From Nemopilema nomurai (Eukaryota > Cnidaria > Scyphozoa > Rhizostomeae > Rhizostomatidae), in the NCBI GenBank assembly GCA_003864495.1, contig ML133381.1, positions 746,743-810,742 on the forward strand: a DNA stretch of 64,000 nucleotides, read 5' to 3'. The notes under the pieces are model-generated. The model saw nothing but the letters and a program-made list of their open reading frames with translations, was not told the origin of the DNA and ran no database searches. Position numbers and translations under genes: made by a program. Positions 11,035 through 23,579 of this stretch are shown piece after piece; position 1 is the stretch's first letter; each line of letters opens with the position of its first letter.

Positions 11035-12940
11035 ATGGGCAGTTGTCTTTCAAAGTTTCAGAAGCCTCAAGGTATGAATGATAAGCAGATTTTTACTTAC
11101 GTTATTACACTACGTTTTCCGAGAAAGAGAACCTGGTCTCTTCAAATGGGACCCTTTCCCTTTTTGATTCATCATCTGGACACTGTAAACAAGATAATAT
11201 AAGTATTTCTCGAGAATTTAAAATGCATAGCAAACAGCTGCATAAGAAATTAATTACTTCTTGTTCGCATTTACAAGTATTCTTCCACCAAGCATTTCTT
11301 TGTATCCTCTCCAGTGCAAACAATCAGTTCTCTTACCTTGCAGCCTCACAAACAAATCGCATGTCTTCACAACTAAAAAAGCTTACCAAAGTATTTCGAA
11401 GAAGAAAGTCCATTTGCAAAGGTGAGAATGGAGCAAAATACTCTCATTTACTAACTTTTGGAAATGTTGAACCAGCGCCATGTTGAATTGTTTTCTATTT
11501 AGTTATGCTGTATGGACGAGAATCCTTTCAGGAAACTATATGTTTTGGGCTGTCCCAAGAATAAGCTACCTAGTATTTGCCTCAAGTTCACATTATTCAA
11601 AGGCATTAAGGCAAATAGAGCTATAAGCCACCACTTCTTTCTTTTAGAACCCGTCTCAGCTACACATCAGCAGATGAAAGTGCCACATTCAGACGCACCT
11701 GGGGTAAGCTGATGTTTATTGAAATGACATGAATGCTTTGCAGGACTTGTTTTGGCTGCCTTCGTGATATGTCAGAAATATGTCAGCTAATATTCTTCTT
11801 CCAAGCCGAGATGTCCATAGTCGGACGTTTGTACCTCCAAGCTGAAATCCGAGATTGATGAAATACAATGTTAAAAAGTGACACTTTCAAAAACCATCGC
11901 ACAGTTCTCAAGCAAACGTTGTTTTATCTGCAGTAGCGCTTCTTCCTGTCCAAAGTACCGCATTAACATTAACGTTGCATCTGGTAAGATAATTGAGATT
12001 GCTTGCCTGTTCAACTGACAGCAGCTTATCTTGCCCCAAACAGGTGGCTTCCAGGAGCAAAGAGATAGGCAAAAGCAACAGCAACAACCATTATCAACAT
12101 GGACACCCTGAGCAAGCCAACACGTTGAGTTCATTGGCAGCCACAGATACCGCAGCTGCCATGAAACGCAGTTTCACCAAGAGCGTACCAAGACGTCCTC
12201 TAAAGGACAGCAGTGCTGCCATGGGCAAAAGAAAGCTCTTTGAATCCGACAACGTCCGTCTCCTTGTTCTCAAACAATTCCACCAGAAGATGGAAAGATT
12301 TGCTGCGATGGACGAAGACCCGTTCTATACCTACCACCAATCAGATTGGCAGTGTCACTGGCCAGAACACATCGGAGAATCCGATCAGTTTGAAGATGAT
12401 CCTTTCGGCGGACGCAGATCTACGTCAAATCATCATGAATGCGAAGACGACACTACGGCATTTCAATGCAAAGAACAAGCAGCCCAGATCAACAGCAATG
12501 ACATTCTCAATGAGGAAGCAATAAATCACGTACCTTTGCATGTCAAAGTGTCTATGGAATTTCCTCGATTCGCACAACGCAACGACGCAGATGTTGCCAA
12601 ACATGACTTGCTTGACGAGGACGATCTTACATTAGAAGATATTCCTCTTGCTCCCAGTCCTGTTGTCAGGATTCCCATGGTCGTTAACGGGCAAATTTTC
12701 CCTCTTGAAGTTGATCGCAATTCCGAGCTGGCAGTGGCATACCACCTCATCGAATATTATGCAGATAAGAAAGAGCACATTGCCAAGAGAATCTGCACAA
12801 TAAGAGCTAGGTTGGGTGCCACATTTCTTTTCCCTGTTTTCGTACATGGCAATGTTGTCAACATTCCTTTGAATGAGAAGGACAGCAGTGCAGATGCCTA
12901 CAGAGAAATGTCCTCACTCAAGTGCTTCCAAACCGATTAG
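11035..12940 (+). CDS. Array gene copy 2: unrecognised N-myristoylation-type protein, intact 353 aa model
   Basis: Preferred model joins 11035-11071, 11344-11421, 11934-11983 and 12044-12940: 1062 bases, all GT-AG, in frame, 353 aa plus stop. Architecture: MGSCLSKF at the N-terminus (Gly2 and Ser6 fit N-myristoylation, Cys4 fits palmitoylation); a basic stretch at about residues 20-36 (KKLTKVFRRRKS); a Ser/Asn/Gln/Ala-rich linker; then from residue 115 (MGKRKLFES) a 239-residue part. That part has a helical, charged start, an aromatic segment (DPFYTYHQSDWQCHWPEH), an acidic run (DLLDEDDLTLEDI) and a hydrophobic C-terminal half (VVRIPMVVNGQIFPLEV). An extra exon at 11503-11703 (201 bases) may be included but then introduces a stop. 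A second start in a perfect Kozak context is at 12221. I do not recognise the family. The N-terminus implies membrane attachment. Confidence 0.65.
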
Positions 12941-13288
12941 AAAGGCCGTCGTCATATCGTTGCGACACCAACTTCACCCTCCTATTTCATAGACCAATTT
13001 ACTTAGATTGAGTCACAGAAATCTACCATGCTTTTATGGTTGATTCTGTTTTGAATTGTATATTAAGAATTATGTTAATGAAGAATGTGTCAAACCTTAA
13101 TTCATTGTCGTTTCTTGTCTCTCTCTTGCACTTGCATCTTCTAAAGAAAATGCCGCAGCAACCAGACTCCCAAATCAGTGGTCTATGGTTGGCCTATCAT
13201 TACGTCACATTCGCTCCAGTGCACGTAAAATCTAAACGTCAACGAAATGTGTTCCAAATGTATTCCACAAGGGTTCCTTCTTCGAAAT

Positions 13289-13294
13289 AATAAA
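13289..13294 (+). terminator. Polyadenylation signal, array copy 2
   Basis: AATAAA about 350 bases downstream of the TAG, at the same relative place as in copies 1 and 4. Confidence 0.6.
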
Positions 13295-14207
13295 TCCAAC
13301 ATTTTGCTAGCTACATAGCCGTAGACCAAAGCCAGTTTAAACGGAGTATCAAGACCTGAGACATGCATTATGTCGGGTTAGCATATAAATTCTTGTCGAT
13401 TGAAAAACTGTGCACCTTCTAGAAAACCGTCCATCTGGATACCACACCTTTAGGTTTCTCGCTTTCAAAATATGTGTATGAACTTACTTCATAGTGACAA
13501 TAGAAGAGCCATGTGACATGATGGAGAACAAAATCCAAGATACATTAGCTGGGCCAAGAAATTAAAGAATCGTCACAGAATGCTTCATAAGTAAGAGTCC
13601 ATCAACTGAATATCACACACCATATATATACGTCTGTGTTATGAGAAGGGAGGAAAACAATATGAAACAGCGCCGATTGAAATATTGCAAGATAGAAAAA
13701 GAGGGCACCAATTCCCACAGCTAGAATAAGCAAAACAGAGACTAACATTGAGACTCACCATACGTCCATTAAACTTTTGTCTCGATTGAATTAGTCAAAA
13801 GCAAATAGTATCGCGCAGCTTGGAGTAAATTGATAAGTGAATGTCTGCTCGAACAAGTTGTGTCTTCGAGAGCACGAGAAGGATGCTTATTAAATTGCCT
13901 TCGGAACTTGAGAATGCAAAAATCTTGCGTCATTCTTGATAAGATTGGCGGTTGAGCGCATTGCTGCAACGACAAGTATCGAATCACACCAAATAATACT
14001 TCGTTACTGAGACTCTCTTTGCTGCATGGCGAGAGTGCAAGTGGCAGTAACTGGTCAAAACACCATCATCAGTTTGTGAAAACTGCTGCCAATAGGCCCG
14101 TTTCGTACACATTCAGGATGCTGTGGTCTCTCTCAGCAACGTTATTGAATGGGCTGCATAAGGCGCAGCCTCACTTCCAAGATGAGGCAACTTCACGATT
14201 TTGATTG

Positions 14208-14236
14208 TGACGTCAAATTGATTAACGCCTATAAAA
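14208..14236 (+). promoter_or_regulatory. CRE plus TATA box, array copy 3
   Basis: TGACGTCA at 14208-14215 and TATAAAA at 14230-14236, upstream of the ATG at 14379. Confidence 0.7.
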
Positions 14237-14378
14237 CAAGCAACAACCGATCTTGCATTTGTCAGTTGATTAGTTACGATAACTAGACTGACTCTCCAAA
14301 GAGATTCCTCTCTCAACGCTCAAAAGCAATCATCTCTCACAGTTGGCTCAATTTTCTGACAGAAGAAGCAGCAACAAC

Positions 14379-16284
14379 ATGGGCAGTTGTCTTTCAAAGT
14401 TTCAGAAGCCTCAAGGTATGAATGATAAGCAGATTTTTACTTACGTTATTACACTACGTTTTCCGAGAAAGAGAACCTGGTCTCTTCAAATGGGACCCTT
14501 TCCCTTTTTGATTCATCATCTGGACACTGTAAACAAGATAATATAAGTATTTCTCGAGAATTTAAAATGCATAGCAAACAGCTGCATAAGAAATTAATTA
14601 CTTCTTGTTCGCATTTACAAGTATTCTTCCACCAAGCATTTCTTTGTATCCTCTCCAGTGCAAACAATCAGTTCTCTTACCTTGCAGCCTCACAAACAAA
14701 TCGCATGTCTTCACAACTAAAAAAGCTTACCAAAGTATTTCGAAGAAGAAAGTCCATTTGCAAAGGTGAGAATGGAGCAAAATACTCTCATTTACTAACT
14801 TTTGGAAATGTTGAACCAGCGCCATGTTGAATTGTTTTCTATTTAGTTATGCTGTATGGACGAGAATCCTTTCAGGAAACTATATGTTTTGGGCTGTCCC
14901 AAGAATAAGCTACCTAGTATTTGCCTCAAGTTCACATTATTCAAAGGCATTAAGGCAAATAGAGCTATAAGCCACCACTTCTTTCTTTTAGAACCCGTCT
15001 CAGCTACACATCAGCAGATGAAAGTGCCACATTCAGACGCATCTGGGGTAAGCAGATATTTATTCAAATGACATGAATGCTTTGCAGGACTTGTTTTGGC
15101 TGCCTTCGTGATATGTCAGAAATATGTCAGCTAATGTTCTTCTTCCAAGCCGAGATGTCCATAGTCGGACGTTTGTACCTCCAAGCTGAAATCCGAGATT
15201 GATGAAATACAATGTTAAAAAGTGACACTTTCAAAAACCATCGCACAGTTCTCAAGCAAACGTTGTTTTATCTGCAGTAGCGCTTCTTCCTGTCCAAAGT
15301 ACCGCATTAACATTAACGTTGCATCTTGTGAGATAATTGAGATTGCTTGCCTGTTCAACTGACAGCAGCTTATCTTGCCCCAAACAGGTGGCTTCCAGGA
15401 GCAAAGAGATAGGCAAAAGCAACAGCAACAACCAATATCAACATGGACATCCAGAGCAAGCCAACACGTTGCACCCATTGGTAGCCACAGATACCGCAGC
15501 TGCCATGAAACCCAGTTTCACCAATAGCGTACCAAGACGTCCTCTAAAGGACAGCAGTGCTGCCATGGGCAAAAGAAAGCTCTTTGAATCCGACAACGTC
15601 CGTCTCCTTGTTCTCAAACAATTCCACCAGAAGATGGAAAGATTTGCTGCGATGGACGAAGACCCGTTCTATACCTACCACCAATCAGATTGGCAGTGTC
15701 ACTGGCCAGAACACATCGGAGAATCCGATCAGTTTGAAGATGATCCTTTCGGCGGACGCAGATCTACGTCAAATCATCATGAATGCGAAGACGACACTAC
15801 GGCATTTCAATGCAAAGAACAAGCAGCCCAGATCAACAGCAATGACATTCTCAATGAGGAAGCAATAAATCACGTACCTTTGCATGTCAAAGTGTCTATG
15901 GAATTTCCACGATTCGCACAACGCAACGACGCAGATGTTGCCAAACATGACTTGCTTGACGAGGACGATCTTACATTAGAAGATATTCCTCGTGCTCCCA
16001 GTCCTGTTGTCAGGATTCCCATGGTCGTTAACGGGCAAATTTTCCCTCTTGAAGTTGATCGCAATTCCGAGCTGGCAGTGGCATACCACCTCATCGAATA
16101 TTATGCAGATAAGAAAGAGCACATTGCCAAGAGAATCTGCACAATAAGAGCTAGGTTGGGTGCCACATTTCTTTTCCCTGTTTTCGTACATGGCAATGTT
16201 GTCAACATTCCTTTGAATGAGAAGGACAGCAGTGCAGATGCCTACAGAGAAATGTCCTCACTCAAGTGCTTCCAAACCGATTAG
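14379..16284 (+). CDS. Array gene copy 3: unrecognised N-myristoylation-type protein, intact 353 aa model
   Basis: Join 14379-14415, 14688-14765, 15278-15327, 15388-16284 gives 1062 bases and 353 aa, matching copy 2 exon for exon. The exon 4 donor is GTGAGA rather than GTAAGA, still a good site. The linker differs from copy 2 at a few residues (TLHPLVATDT for TLSSLAATDT; KPSFTNS for KRSFTKS), and one residue differs in the 239 aa part (IPRAPS for IPLAPS, shared with copy 5). The optional exon 3 (14847-15047, 201 bases) is present but not open in the entering frame. The 3' AATAAA is changed to AGTAAA (16633-16638). The internal Kozak ATG is at 15565. Function unknown. Confidence 0.65.
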
Positions 16285-17550
16285 AAAGGCCGTCGTCATA
16301 TCGTTGCGACACCAACTTCACCCTCCTATTTCATAGACCAATTTACCTAGATTTAGTCACAGAAATCTACCATGCTTTTATGGTTGATTCTGTTTTGAAT
16401 TGTATATTGAGAATTATGTTAATGAAGAATGTGTCAAACCTTAATTCATTGTCGTTTCTTGTCTCTCTCTTGCACTTGCATCTTCTAAAGAAAATGCCGC
16501 AGCAACCAGACTCCCAAATCAGTGGTCTATGGTTGGCCTATCATTACGTCACATTCGCTCCAGTGCACGTAAAATCTAAACGTCAACGAAATGTGTTCCA
16601 AATGTATTCCACAAGGGTTCCTTCTACGAAATAGTAAATCCAACATTTTGCTAGCTACATAGCCGTAGACCAAAGCCAGTTTAAACGGAGTATCAAGACC
16701 TGAGACATGCATTATGTCGGGTTAGCATATAAATTCTTGTCGATTGAAAAACTGTGCATCTTCTAGAAAACCGTCCATCTGGATACCACACCTTTAGGTT
16801 TCTCGCTTTCAAAATATGTGTATGAACTTACTTCATAGTGACAATAGAAGAGCCATGTGACATGATGGAGAACAAAATCCAAGATACATTGGCTGGGCCA
16901 AGGAATTAAAGAATCGTCACAGAATGCTTCATAAGTAAGAGTCCATCAACTGAATATCACACACCATATATATACGCCTGTGTTATGAGAAGGGAGGAAA
17001 ACAATATGAAACAGCGCCGATTGAAATATTGCAAGATAGAAAAAGAGGGCACCAATTCTCACAGCTAGAATAAGCAAAACCGAGACTAACATTGAGACTC
17101 ACCATACGTCCATTAAACTTTTGTGTCGATTGAATTAGTCAAAAGTAAATAGTATCGAGCAGCTTGGAGTAAATTGATAAGTGAATGTCTGCTCGAACAA
17201 GTTGTGTCTTCGAGAGCATGTGAAGGATGCTTATTAAATAGCCTTCGGAACTTGAGAATGCAAAAATCTTGCGTCATTCTTGATAAGATTGGCGGTTGAG
17301 CGCATTGCTGCAACGACAAGTATCGAATCACACCAAATAATACTTCGTTACTGAGACTCTCTTGCTGCATGGCGAGAGTGCAAGTGGCAGTAACTGGTCA
17401 AAACACCATCATCAGTTTGTGAAAACTGCTGCCAATAGGCCCGTTACTTACACATTCAGGATGCTGTGGTCTCTCTCAGCAACGTTATTGAATGGGCTGC
17501 ATAGGGCGCAGCCTCACTTCCAAGATGAGGCAACTTCACGATTTTGATTG

Positions 17551-17579
17551 TGACGTCAAATTGATTAACGCCTATAAAA
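17551..17579 (+). promoter_or_regulatory. CRE plus TATA box, array copy 4
   Basis: TGACGTCA at 17551-17558 and TATAAAA at 17573-17579, upstream of the ATG at 17721. Confidence 0.7.
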
Positions 17580-17720
17580 CAAGCAACTACTGATCTTGCA
17601 TTTGTCAGTTGATTAGTTACGATAACTAGACTGACTCTCCAAAGAGATTCCTCTCTCAACGCTCAAAAGCAGATCATCTCTCACAGTTGGCTCAATTTCT
17701 GACAGAAGAAGCAGCACAAC

Positions 17721-19611
17721 ATGGGCAGTTGTCTTTCAAAGTTTCAGAAGCCTCAAGGTATGAATGATAAGCAGATTTTTACTTACGTTATTACACTACG
17801 TTTTCCGAGAAAGAGAACTGGTCTTTCAAATGGCCCTTTCCCTTTTTGATTCTCATCTGGACACTGTAAACAAGATAATATAAGTATTTCTCGAGAATTT
17901 AAAATGCATAGCAAACAGCTGCATAAGAAATTAAATACTTCTTTTTCGCATTTACAAGTATTCTTCCACAAGCATTTCTTTGTATCCTCTCAGTGCAAAC
18001 AATCAGTTCTCTTACCTTGCAGCCTCACAAACAAATCGCATGTCTTCACAACTAAAAAAGCTTACCAAAGTATTTCGAAGAAGAAAGTCCATTTGCAAAG
18101 GTGAGAATGGAGCAAAATACTCTCATTTACTAACTTTTGGAAATGTTGAACCAGCCATGTTGAATTGTTTTCTTTTAGTTATGCTGTATAGACCAGAATC
18201 CTTTCAGGAAACTATATGTTTTGGGCTGTCCCAAGAATAAGCTACCTAGTATTTGCCTCAAGTTCACATTATTCAAAGGCATTAAGGCAAATAGAGCTAT
18301 AAGCCACCACTTCTTTCTTTTAGAACCCGTCTCAGCTACACATCAGCAGATGAAAGTGCCACATTCAGACGCATCCTGGGGTAAGCTGATATTTATTCAA
18401 ATGACATGAATGCTTTGCAGGACTTGTTTTGGCTGCCTTCGTGATATGTCAGAAATATGTCAGCTAATATTCTTCTTCCAAGCCGAGATGTCCATAGTCG
18501 GACGTTTGTACCTCCAAGCTGAAATCCGAGATTGATGAAATACAATGTTAAAAAGTGACACTTTCAAAAACCATCGCACAGTTCTCAAGCAAACGTTGTT
18601 TTATCTGCAGTAGCGCTTCTTCCTGTCCAAAGTACCGCATTAACATTAACGTTGCATCTTGTGAGATAATTGAGATTGCTTGCCTGTTCAACTGACAGCA
18701 GCTTATCTTGCCCCAAACAGGTGGCTTCCAGGAGCAAAGAGATAGGCAAAAGCAACAGCAACAACCATTATCAACATGGACACTGAGCAAGCCAACACGT
18801 TGAGTTCATTGGCAGCCACAGATACCGCAGCTGCCATGAAACCAGTTCACCAAGCGTACCAAGACGTCCTCTAAAGGACAGCAGTGCTGCCATGGGCAGA
18901 AGAAAGCTCTTTGAATCCGACAACGTCCGTCTCCTTGTTCTCAAACAATTCCACCAGAAGATGGAAAGATTTGCTGCGATGGACGAAGACCCGTTCTATA
19001 CCTACCACCAATCAGATTGGCAGTGTCACTGGCCAGAACACATCGGAGAATCCGATCAGTTTGAAGATGATCCTTTCGGCGGACGCAGATCTACGTCAAA
19101 TCATCATGAATGCGAAGACGACACTACGGCATTTCAATGCAAAGAACAAGCAGCCCAGATCAACAGCAATGACATTCTCAATGAGGAAGCAATAAATCAC
19201 GTACCTTTGCATGTCAAAGTGTCTATGGAATTTCCTCGATTCGCACAACGCAACGACGCAGATGTTGCCAAACATGACTTGCTTGACGAGGACGATCTTA
19301 CATTAGAAGATATTCCTCTTGCTCCCAGTCCTGTTGTCAGGATTCCCATGGTCGTTAACGGGCAAATTTTCCCTCTTGAAGTTGATCGCAATTCCGAGCT
19401 GGCAGTGGCATACCACCTCATCGAATATTATGCAGATAAGAAAGAGCACATTGCCAAGAGAATCTGCACAATAAGAGCTAGGTTGGGTGCCACATTTCTT
19501 TTCCCTGTTTTCGTACATGGCAATGTTGTCAACATTCCTTTGAATGAGAAGGACAGCAGTGCAGATGCCTACAGAGAAATGTCCTCACTCAAGTGCTTCC
19601 AAACCGATTAG
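17721..19611 (+). CDS. Array gene copy 4: full-length frame broken, 239 aa C-terminal ORF intact
   Basis: Equivalent exons: 17721-17757, 18023-18100, optional 18179-18380 (202 bases, not a multiple of three), 18611-18660, 18721-19611. In exon 5, two bases are missing at about 18782 (GACACTGAGC versus GACACCCTGAGC), giving an immediate TGA. Four more bases are lost around 18841-18857. Small deletions also occur in the introns of this copy (17821-17850, 17968, 17991, 18154), far more than in other copies, which may indicate local assembly error. The ORF from the Kozak ATG at 18892 to 19611 is intact (239 aa), with one change (MGRRK for MGKRK). Same unrecognised product as the other copies. Confidence 0.5.
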
Positions 19612-19958
19612 AAAGGCCGTCGTCATATCGTTGCGACACCAACTTCACCCTCCTATTTCATAGACCAATTTACTTAGATTGAGTCACAGAAATCTACCAT
19701 GCTTTTATGGTTGATTCTGTTTTGAATTGTATATTAAGAATTATGTTAATGAAGAATGTGTCAAACCTTAATTCATTGTCGTTTCTTGTCTCTCTCTTGC
19801 ACTTGCATCTTCTAAAGAAAATGCCGCAGCAACCAGACTCCCAAATCAGTGGTCTATGGTTGGCCTATCATTACGTCACATTCGCTCGAGTGCATGTAAA
19901 ATATAAACGTCAACGAAATGTGTTGCAAATGTATTCCACAAGGGTTCCTTCTTCAAAT

Positions 19959-19964
19959 AATAAA
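19959..19964 (+). terminator. Polyadenylation signal, array copy 4
   Basis: AATAAA about 350 bases after the stop, at the conserved position. Confidence 0.6.
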
Positions 19965-20868
19965 TCCAACATTTTGCTAGCTACATAGCCGTAGACCAAA
20001 GCCAGTTTAAACGGAGTATCAAGACCTGAGACATGCATTATGTCGGGTTAGCATATAAATTCTTGTCGATTGAAAAACTGTCTTCTAGACCGTCCATCTG
20101 GATACCACACCTTTAGGTTTCTCGCTTTCAAAATATGTGTATGAACTTACTTCATAGTGACAATAGAAGAGCCATGTGACATGATGGAGAACAAAATCCA
20201 AGATACATTAGCTGGGCCAAGAAATTAAAGAATCGTCACAGAATGCTTCAAAAGTAAGAGTCCATCAACTGAATATCACACACCATATATATACGTCTGT
20301 GTCATGAGAAGGGAGGAAAACAATATGAAACAGCGCCGATTGAAATATTGCAAGATAGAAAAAGAGGGCACCAATTCCCACAGCTAGAATAAGCAAAACT
20401 GAGACTAACATTGAGACTCACCATACGTCCATTAAACATTTGTCTCGATATAATTAGTCAAAAGCAAATAGTATCGCGCAGCTTGGAGTAAATTGATAAG
20501 TGAATGTCTGCTCGAACAAGTTGTGTCTTCGAGAGCACGAGAAGGATGCTTATTAAATTGCCTTCGGAACTTGAGAATGCAAAATCTTGCGTCATTCTTG
20601 ATAAGATTGGCGGTTGAGCGCATTGCTGCAACGACAAGTATCGAATCACACCAAATAATACTTCGTTACTGAGACTCTCTTTGCTGCATGGCGAGAGTGC
20701 AAGTGGCAGTAACTGGTCAAAACACCATCATCAGTTTGTGAAAACTGCTGCCAATAGGCCCGTTTCGTACACATTCAGGATGCTGTGGTCTCTCTCGCAA
20801 CGTTATTGAATGGGCTGCATAAGGCGCAGCCTCACTTCCAAGATGAGGCAACTTCACGATTTTGATTG

Positions 20869-20897
20869 TGACGTCAAATTGATTAACGCCTATAAAA
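20869..20897 (+). promoter_or_regulatory. CRE plus TATA box, array copy 5
   Basis: TGACGTCA at 20869-20876 and TATAAAA at 20891-20897, upstream of the ATG at 21040. Confidence 0.7.
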
Positions 20898-21039
20898 CAA
20901 GCAACAACCGATCTTGCATTTGTCAGTTGATTAGTTACGATAACTAGACTGACTCTCCAAAGAGATTCCTCTCTCAACGCTCAAAAGCAATCATCTCTCA
21001 CAGTTGGCTCAATTTTCTGACAGAAGAAGCAGCAACAAC

Positions 21040-22949
21040 ATGGGCAGTTGTCTTTCAAAGTTTCAGAAGCCTCAAGGTATGAATGATAAGCAGATTTTTA
21101 CTTACGTTATTACACTACGTTTTCCGAGAAAGAGAACCTGGTCTCTTCAAATGGGACCCTTTCCCTTTTTGATTCATCATCTGGACACTGTAAACAAGAT
21201 AATATAAGTATTTCTCGAGAATTTAAAATGCATAGCAAACAGCTGCATAAGAAATTAATTACTTCTTGTTCGCATTTACAAGTATTCTTCCACCAAGCAT
21301 TTCTTTGTATCCTCTCCAGTGCAAACAATCAGTTCTCTTACCTTGCAGCCTCACAAACAAATCGCATGTCTTCACAACTAAAAAAGCTTACCAAAGTATT
21401 TCGAAGAAGAAAGTCCATTTGCAAAGGTGAGAATGGAGCAAAGTACTCTCATTTACTAACTTTTTGGAAATGTTGAACCAGCGCCATGTTGAATTGTTTT
21501 CTTTCTAGTTATGCTGTATGGACCAAAATCTTACAGGAAACTATATGTTTTGTGCTGTCCCGAGAATAAGCTTCCTAGTATTTGCCTCAAGTTCACATTA
21601 TTCAAAGGCATTAAAGCAAATAGAGCTATAAGCCACCACTTCTTTCTTTTAGAACCCGTCTCAGCTACACATCAGCAGATGAAAGTGCCACATTCAGACG
21701 CATCTGGGGTAAGCTGATATTTATTCAAATGACATGAATGCTTTGCAGGACTTGCTTTGGCTGCCATCGTGGTATGTCAGAAATATGTCAGCTAATGTTC
21801 TTCTTCCAAGTTGGGATTTCTACATCGTTGGACGTTTGTTCCTCCAATCTGAAATCCGAGAATGATGAAATACAATGATGAAAAAGTGACACTTTAAAAA
21901 CAATCGCACAGTTCTCAAGCAAACGTTGTTGTATCTGCAATAGCGCTTCTTCCTGTCCAAAGTACCGCATTAACATTAACGTTGCATCTGGTAAGATAAT
22001 TGAGATTGCTTGCCTGTTCAACTGACAGCAGCTTATCTTGCCCCAAACAGGTGGCTTCCAGGAGCAAAGAGATAGGCAAAAGCAACAGCAACAACCATTA
22101 TCAACATGGACACCCTGAGCAAGCCAACACGTTGAGTTCATTGGCCACAGCCGCAGATACCCGCATGCCATGAAACGCAGTTTCACCAAGAGCGTACCAA
22201 GACGTCCTCTAAAGGACAGCAGTGCTGCCATGGGCAAAAGAAAGCTCTTTGAATCCGACAACGTCCGTCTCCTTGTTCTCAAACAATTCCACCAGAAGAT
22301 GGAAAGATTTGCTGCGATGGACGAAGACCCGTTCTATACCTACCACCAATCAGATTGGCAGTGTCACTGGCCAGAACACATCGGAGAATCCGATCAGTTT
22401 GAAGATGATCCTTTCGGCGGACGCAGATCTACGTCAAATCATCATGAATGCGAAGACGACACTACGGCATTTCGATGCAAAGAACAAGTAGCCCAGATCA
22501 ACAGCAATGACATTCTCAATGAGGAAGCAATAAATCACGTACCTTTGCATGTCAAAGTGTCTATGGAATTTCCACGATTCGCACAACGCAACGATGCAGA
22601 TGTTGCCAAAGATGACTTGCTTGACGAGGACGATCTTACATTAGAAGATATTCCTCGTGCTCCCAGTCCTGTTGTCAGGATTCCCATGGTCGTTAACGGG
22701 CAAATTTTCCCTCTTGAAGTTGATCGCAATTGCGAGCTGGCAGTGGCATACCACCTCATCGAATATTATGCAGATAAGAAAGAGCACATTGCCAAGAGAA
22801 TCTGCACAATAAGAGCTAGGTTGGGTGCCACATTTCTTTTCCCTGTTTTCGTGCATGGCAATGTTGTCAACATTCCTTTGAATGAGAAGGACAGCAGTGC
22901 ATATGCCTACAGAGAAATGTCCTCACTCAAGTGCTTCCAAATCGATTAG
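21040..22949 (+). CDS. Array gene copy 5: most diverged copy, full-length frame broken, 239 aa ORF intact
   Basis: Equivalent exons: 21040-21076, 21349-21426, optional 21509-21708, exon 4 near 21941, exon 5 22051-22949. The exon 4 acceptor is damaged (CTGCAA in place of CTGCAG). Exon 5 is rearranged at 22143-22169, shifting the frame to a stop. From the Kozak ATG at 22230 the 239 aa ORF remains open with seven substitutions relative to copy 2 (Q>R, A>V, H>D, L>R, S>C, D>Y, T>I). In this copy only, exon 3 stays open from its acceptor to its donor (MLYGPKSYRKLYVLCCPENK...). The usual AATAAA region is deleted. Confidence 0.5.
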
Positions 22950-23579
22950 AAAGGCCGTCGTCTTATCGTTGCGACACCAACTTCACCCTTATATTTCAGA
23001 CCAATTTACTTAGATTGAGACACTGAAATCTACCATGCTTTTATGGTTGATTCTGTTTTGAATTGTATATTAAGAATTATGTTAATGAAGAATGTGTCAA
23101 ACCTTAATTCATTGTCGTTTCTTGTCTGTTTCTTGCACTTGCATCTTCTAAAGAAAACGATGCAGCAACCAGACTCCCAAATTAGTGGTCTATGGTTGGC
23201 CTATCATTACGTCACATTCGCTCCAGTGCATGTAAATTCTAAACATCAACGAAATGTGTTGCAAGTTGTGTCTTCGAGAGCATGAGAAGGGTGCTTATCA
23301 AATAGCCTTCGGAACTTGAGAATGCAAAAAACTTATGTCATTTTTGATAAGGTTGGCGGTTGAGCGCATTGCTGCAACGACATATATCTAATCACACCAA
23401 ATAATACTTCGTTACTGAGAAACTCTTTGCTGCATGGCGAGAGTGGAAGTGGCAGTAACTGGTCAAAACACCATCATCAGTTCGTGAAAACTGCTGCCAA
23501 TTGGCCCGTTTCGTACACATTCAGGATGCTGTGGTTGTTGCTGAAGCAACGATATTGAATAGGCTGCATAGGGCGCAGT

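Noticed and set aside
15215..15478. Antisense ORF of 70-87 aa repeated in every array unit (protein-like segment YFGQEEALLQIKQRLLENC)
   Set aside because: It lies exactly opposite exons 4-5 of the array gene, lacks splice or promoter support, and its length varies between copies. The plus-strand model explains the sequence better. Conservation alone is uninformative in a homogenised array.
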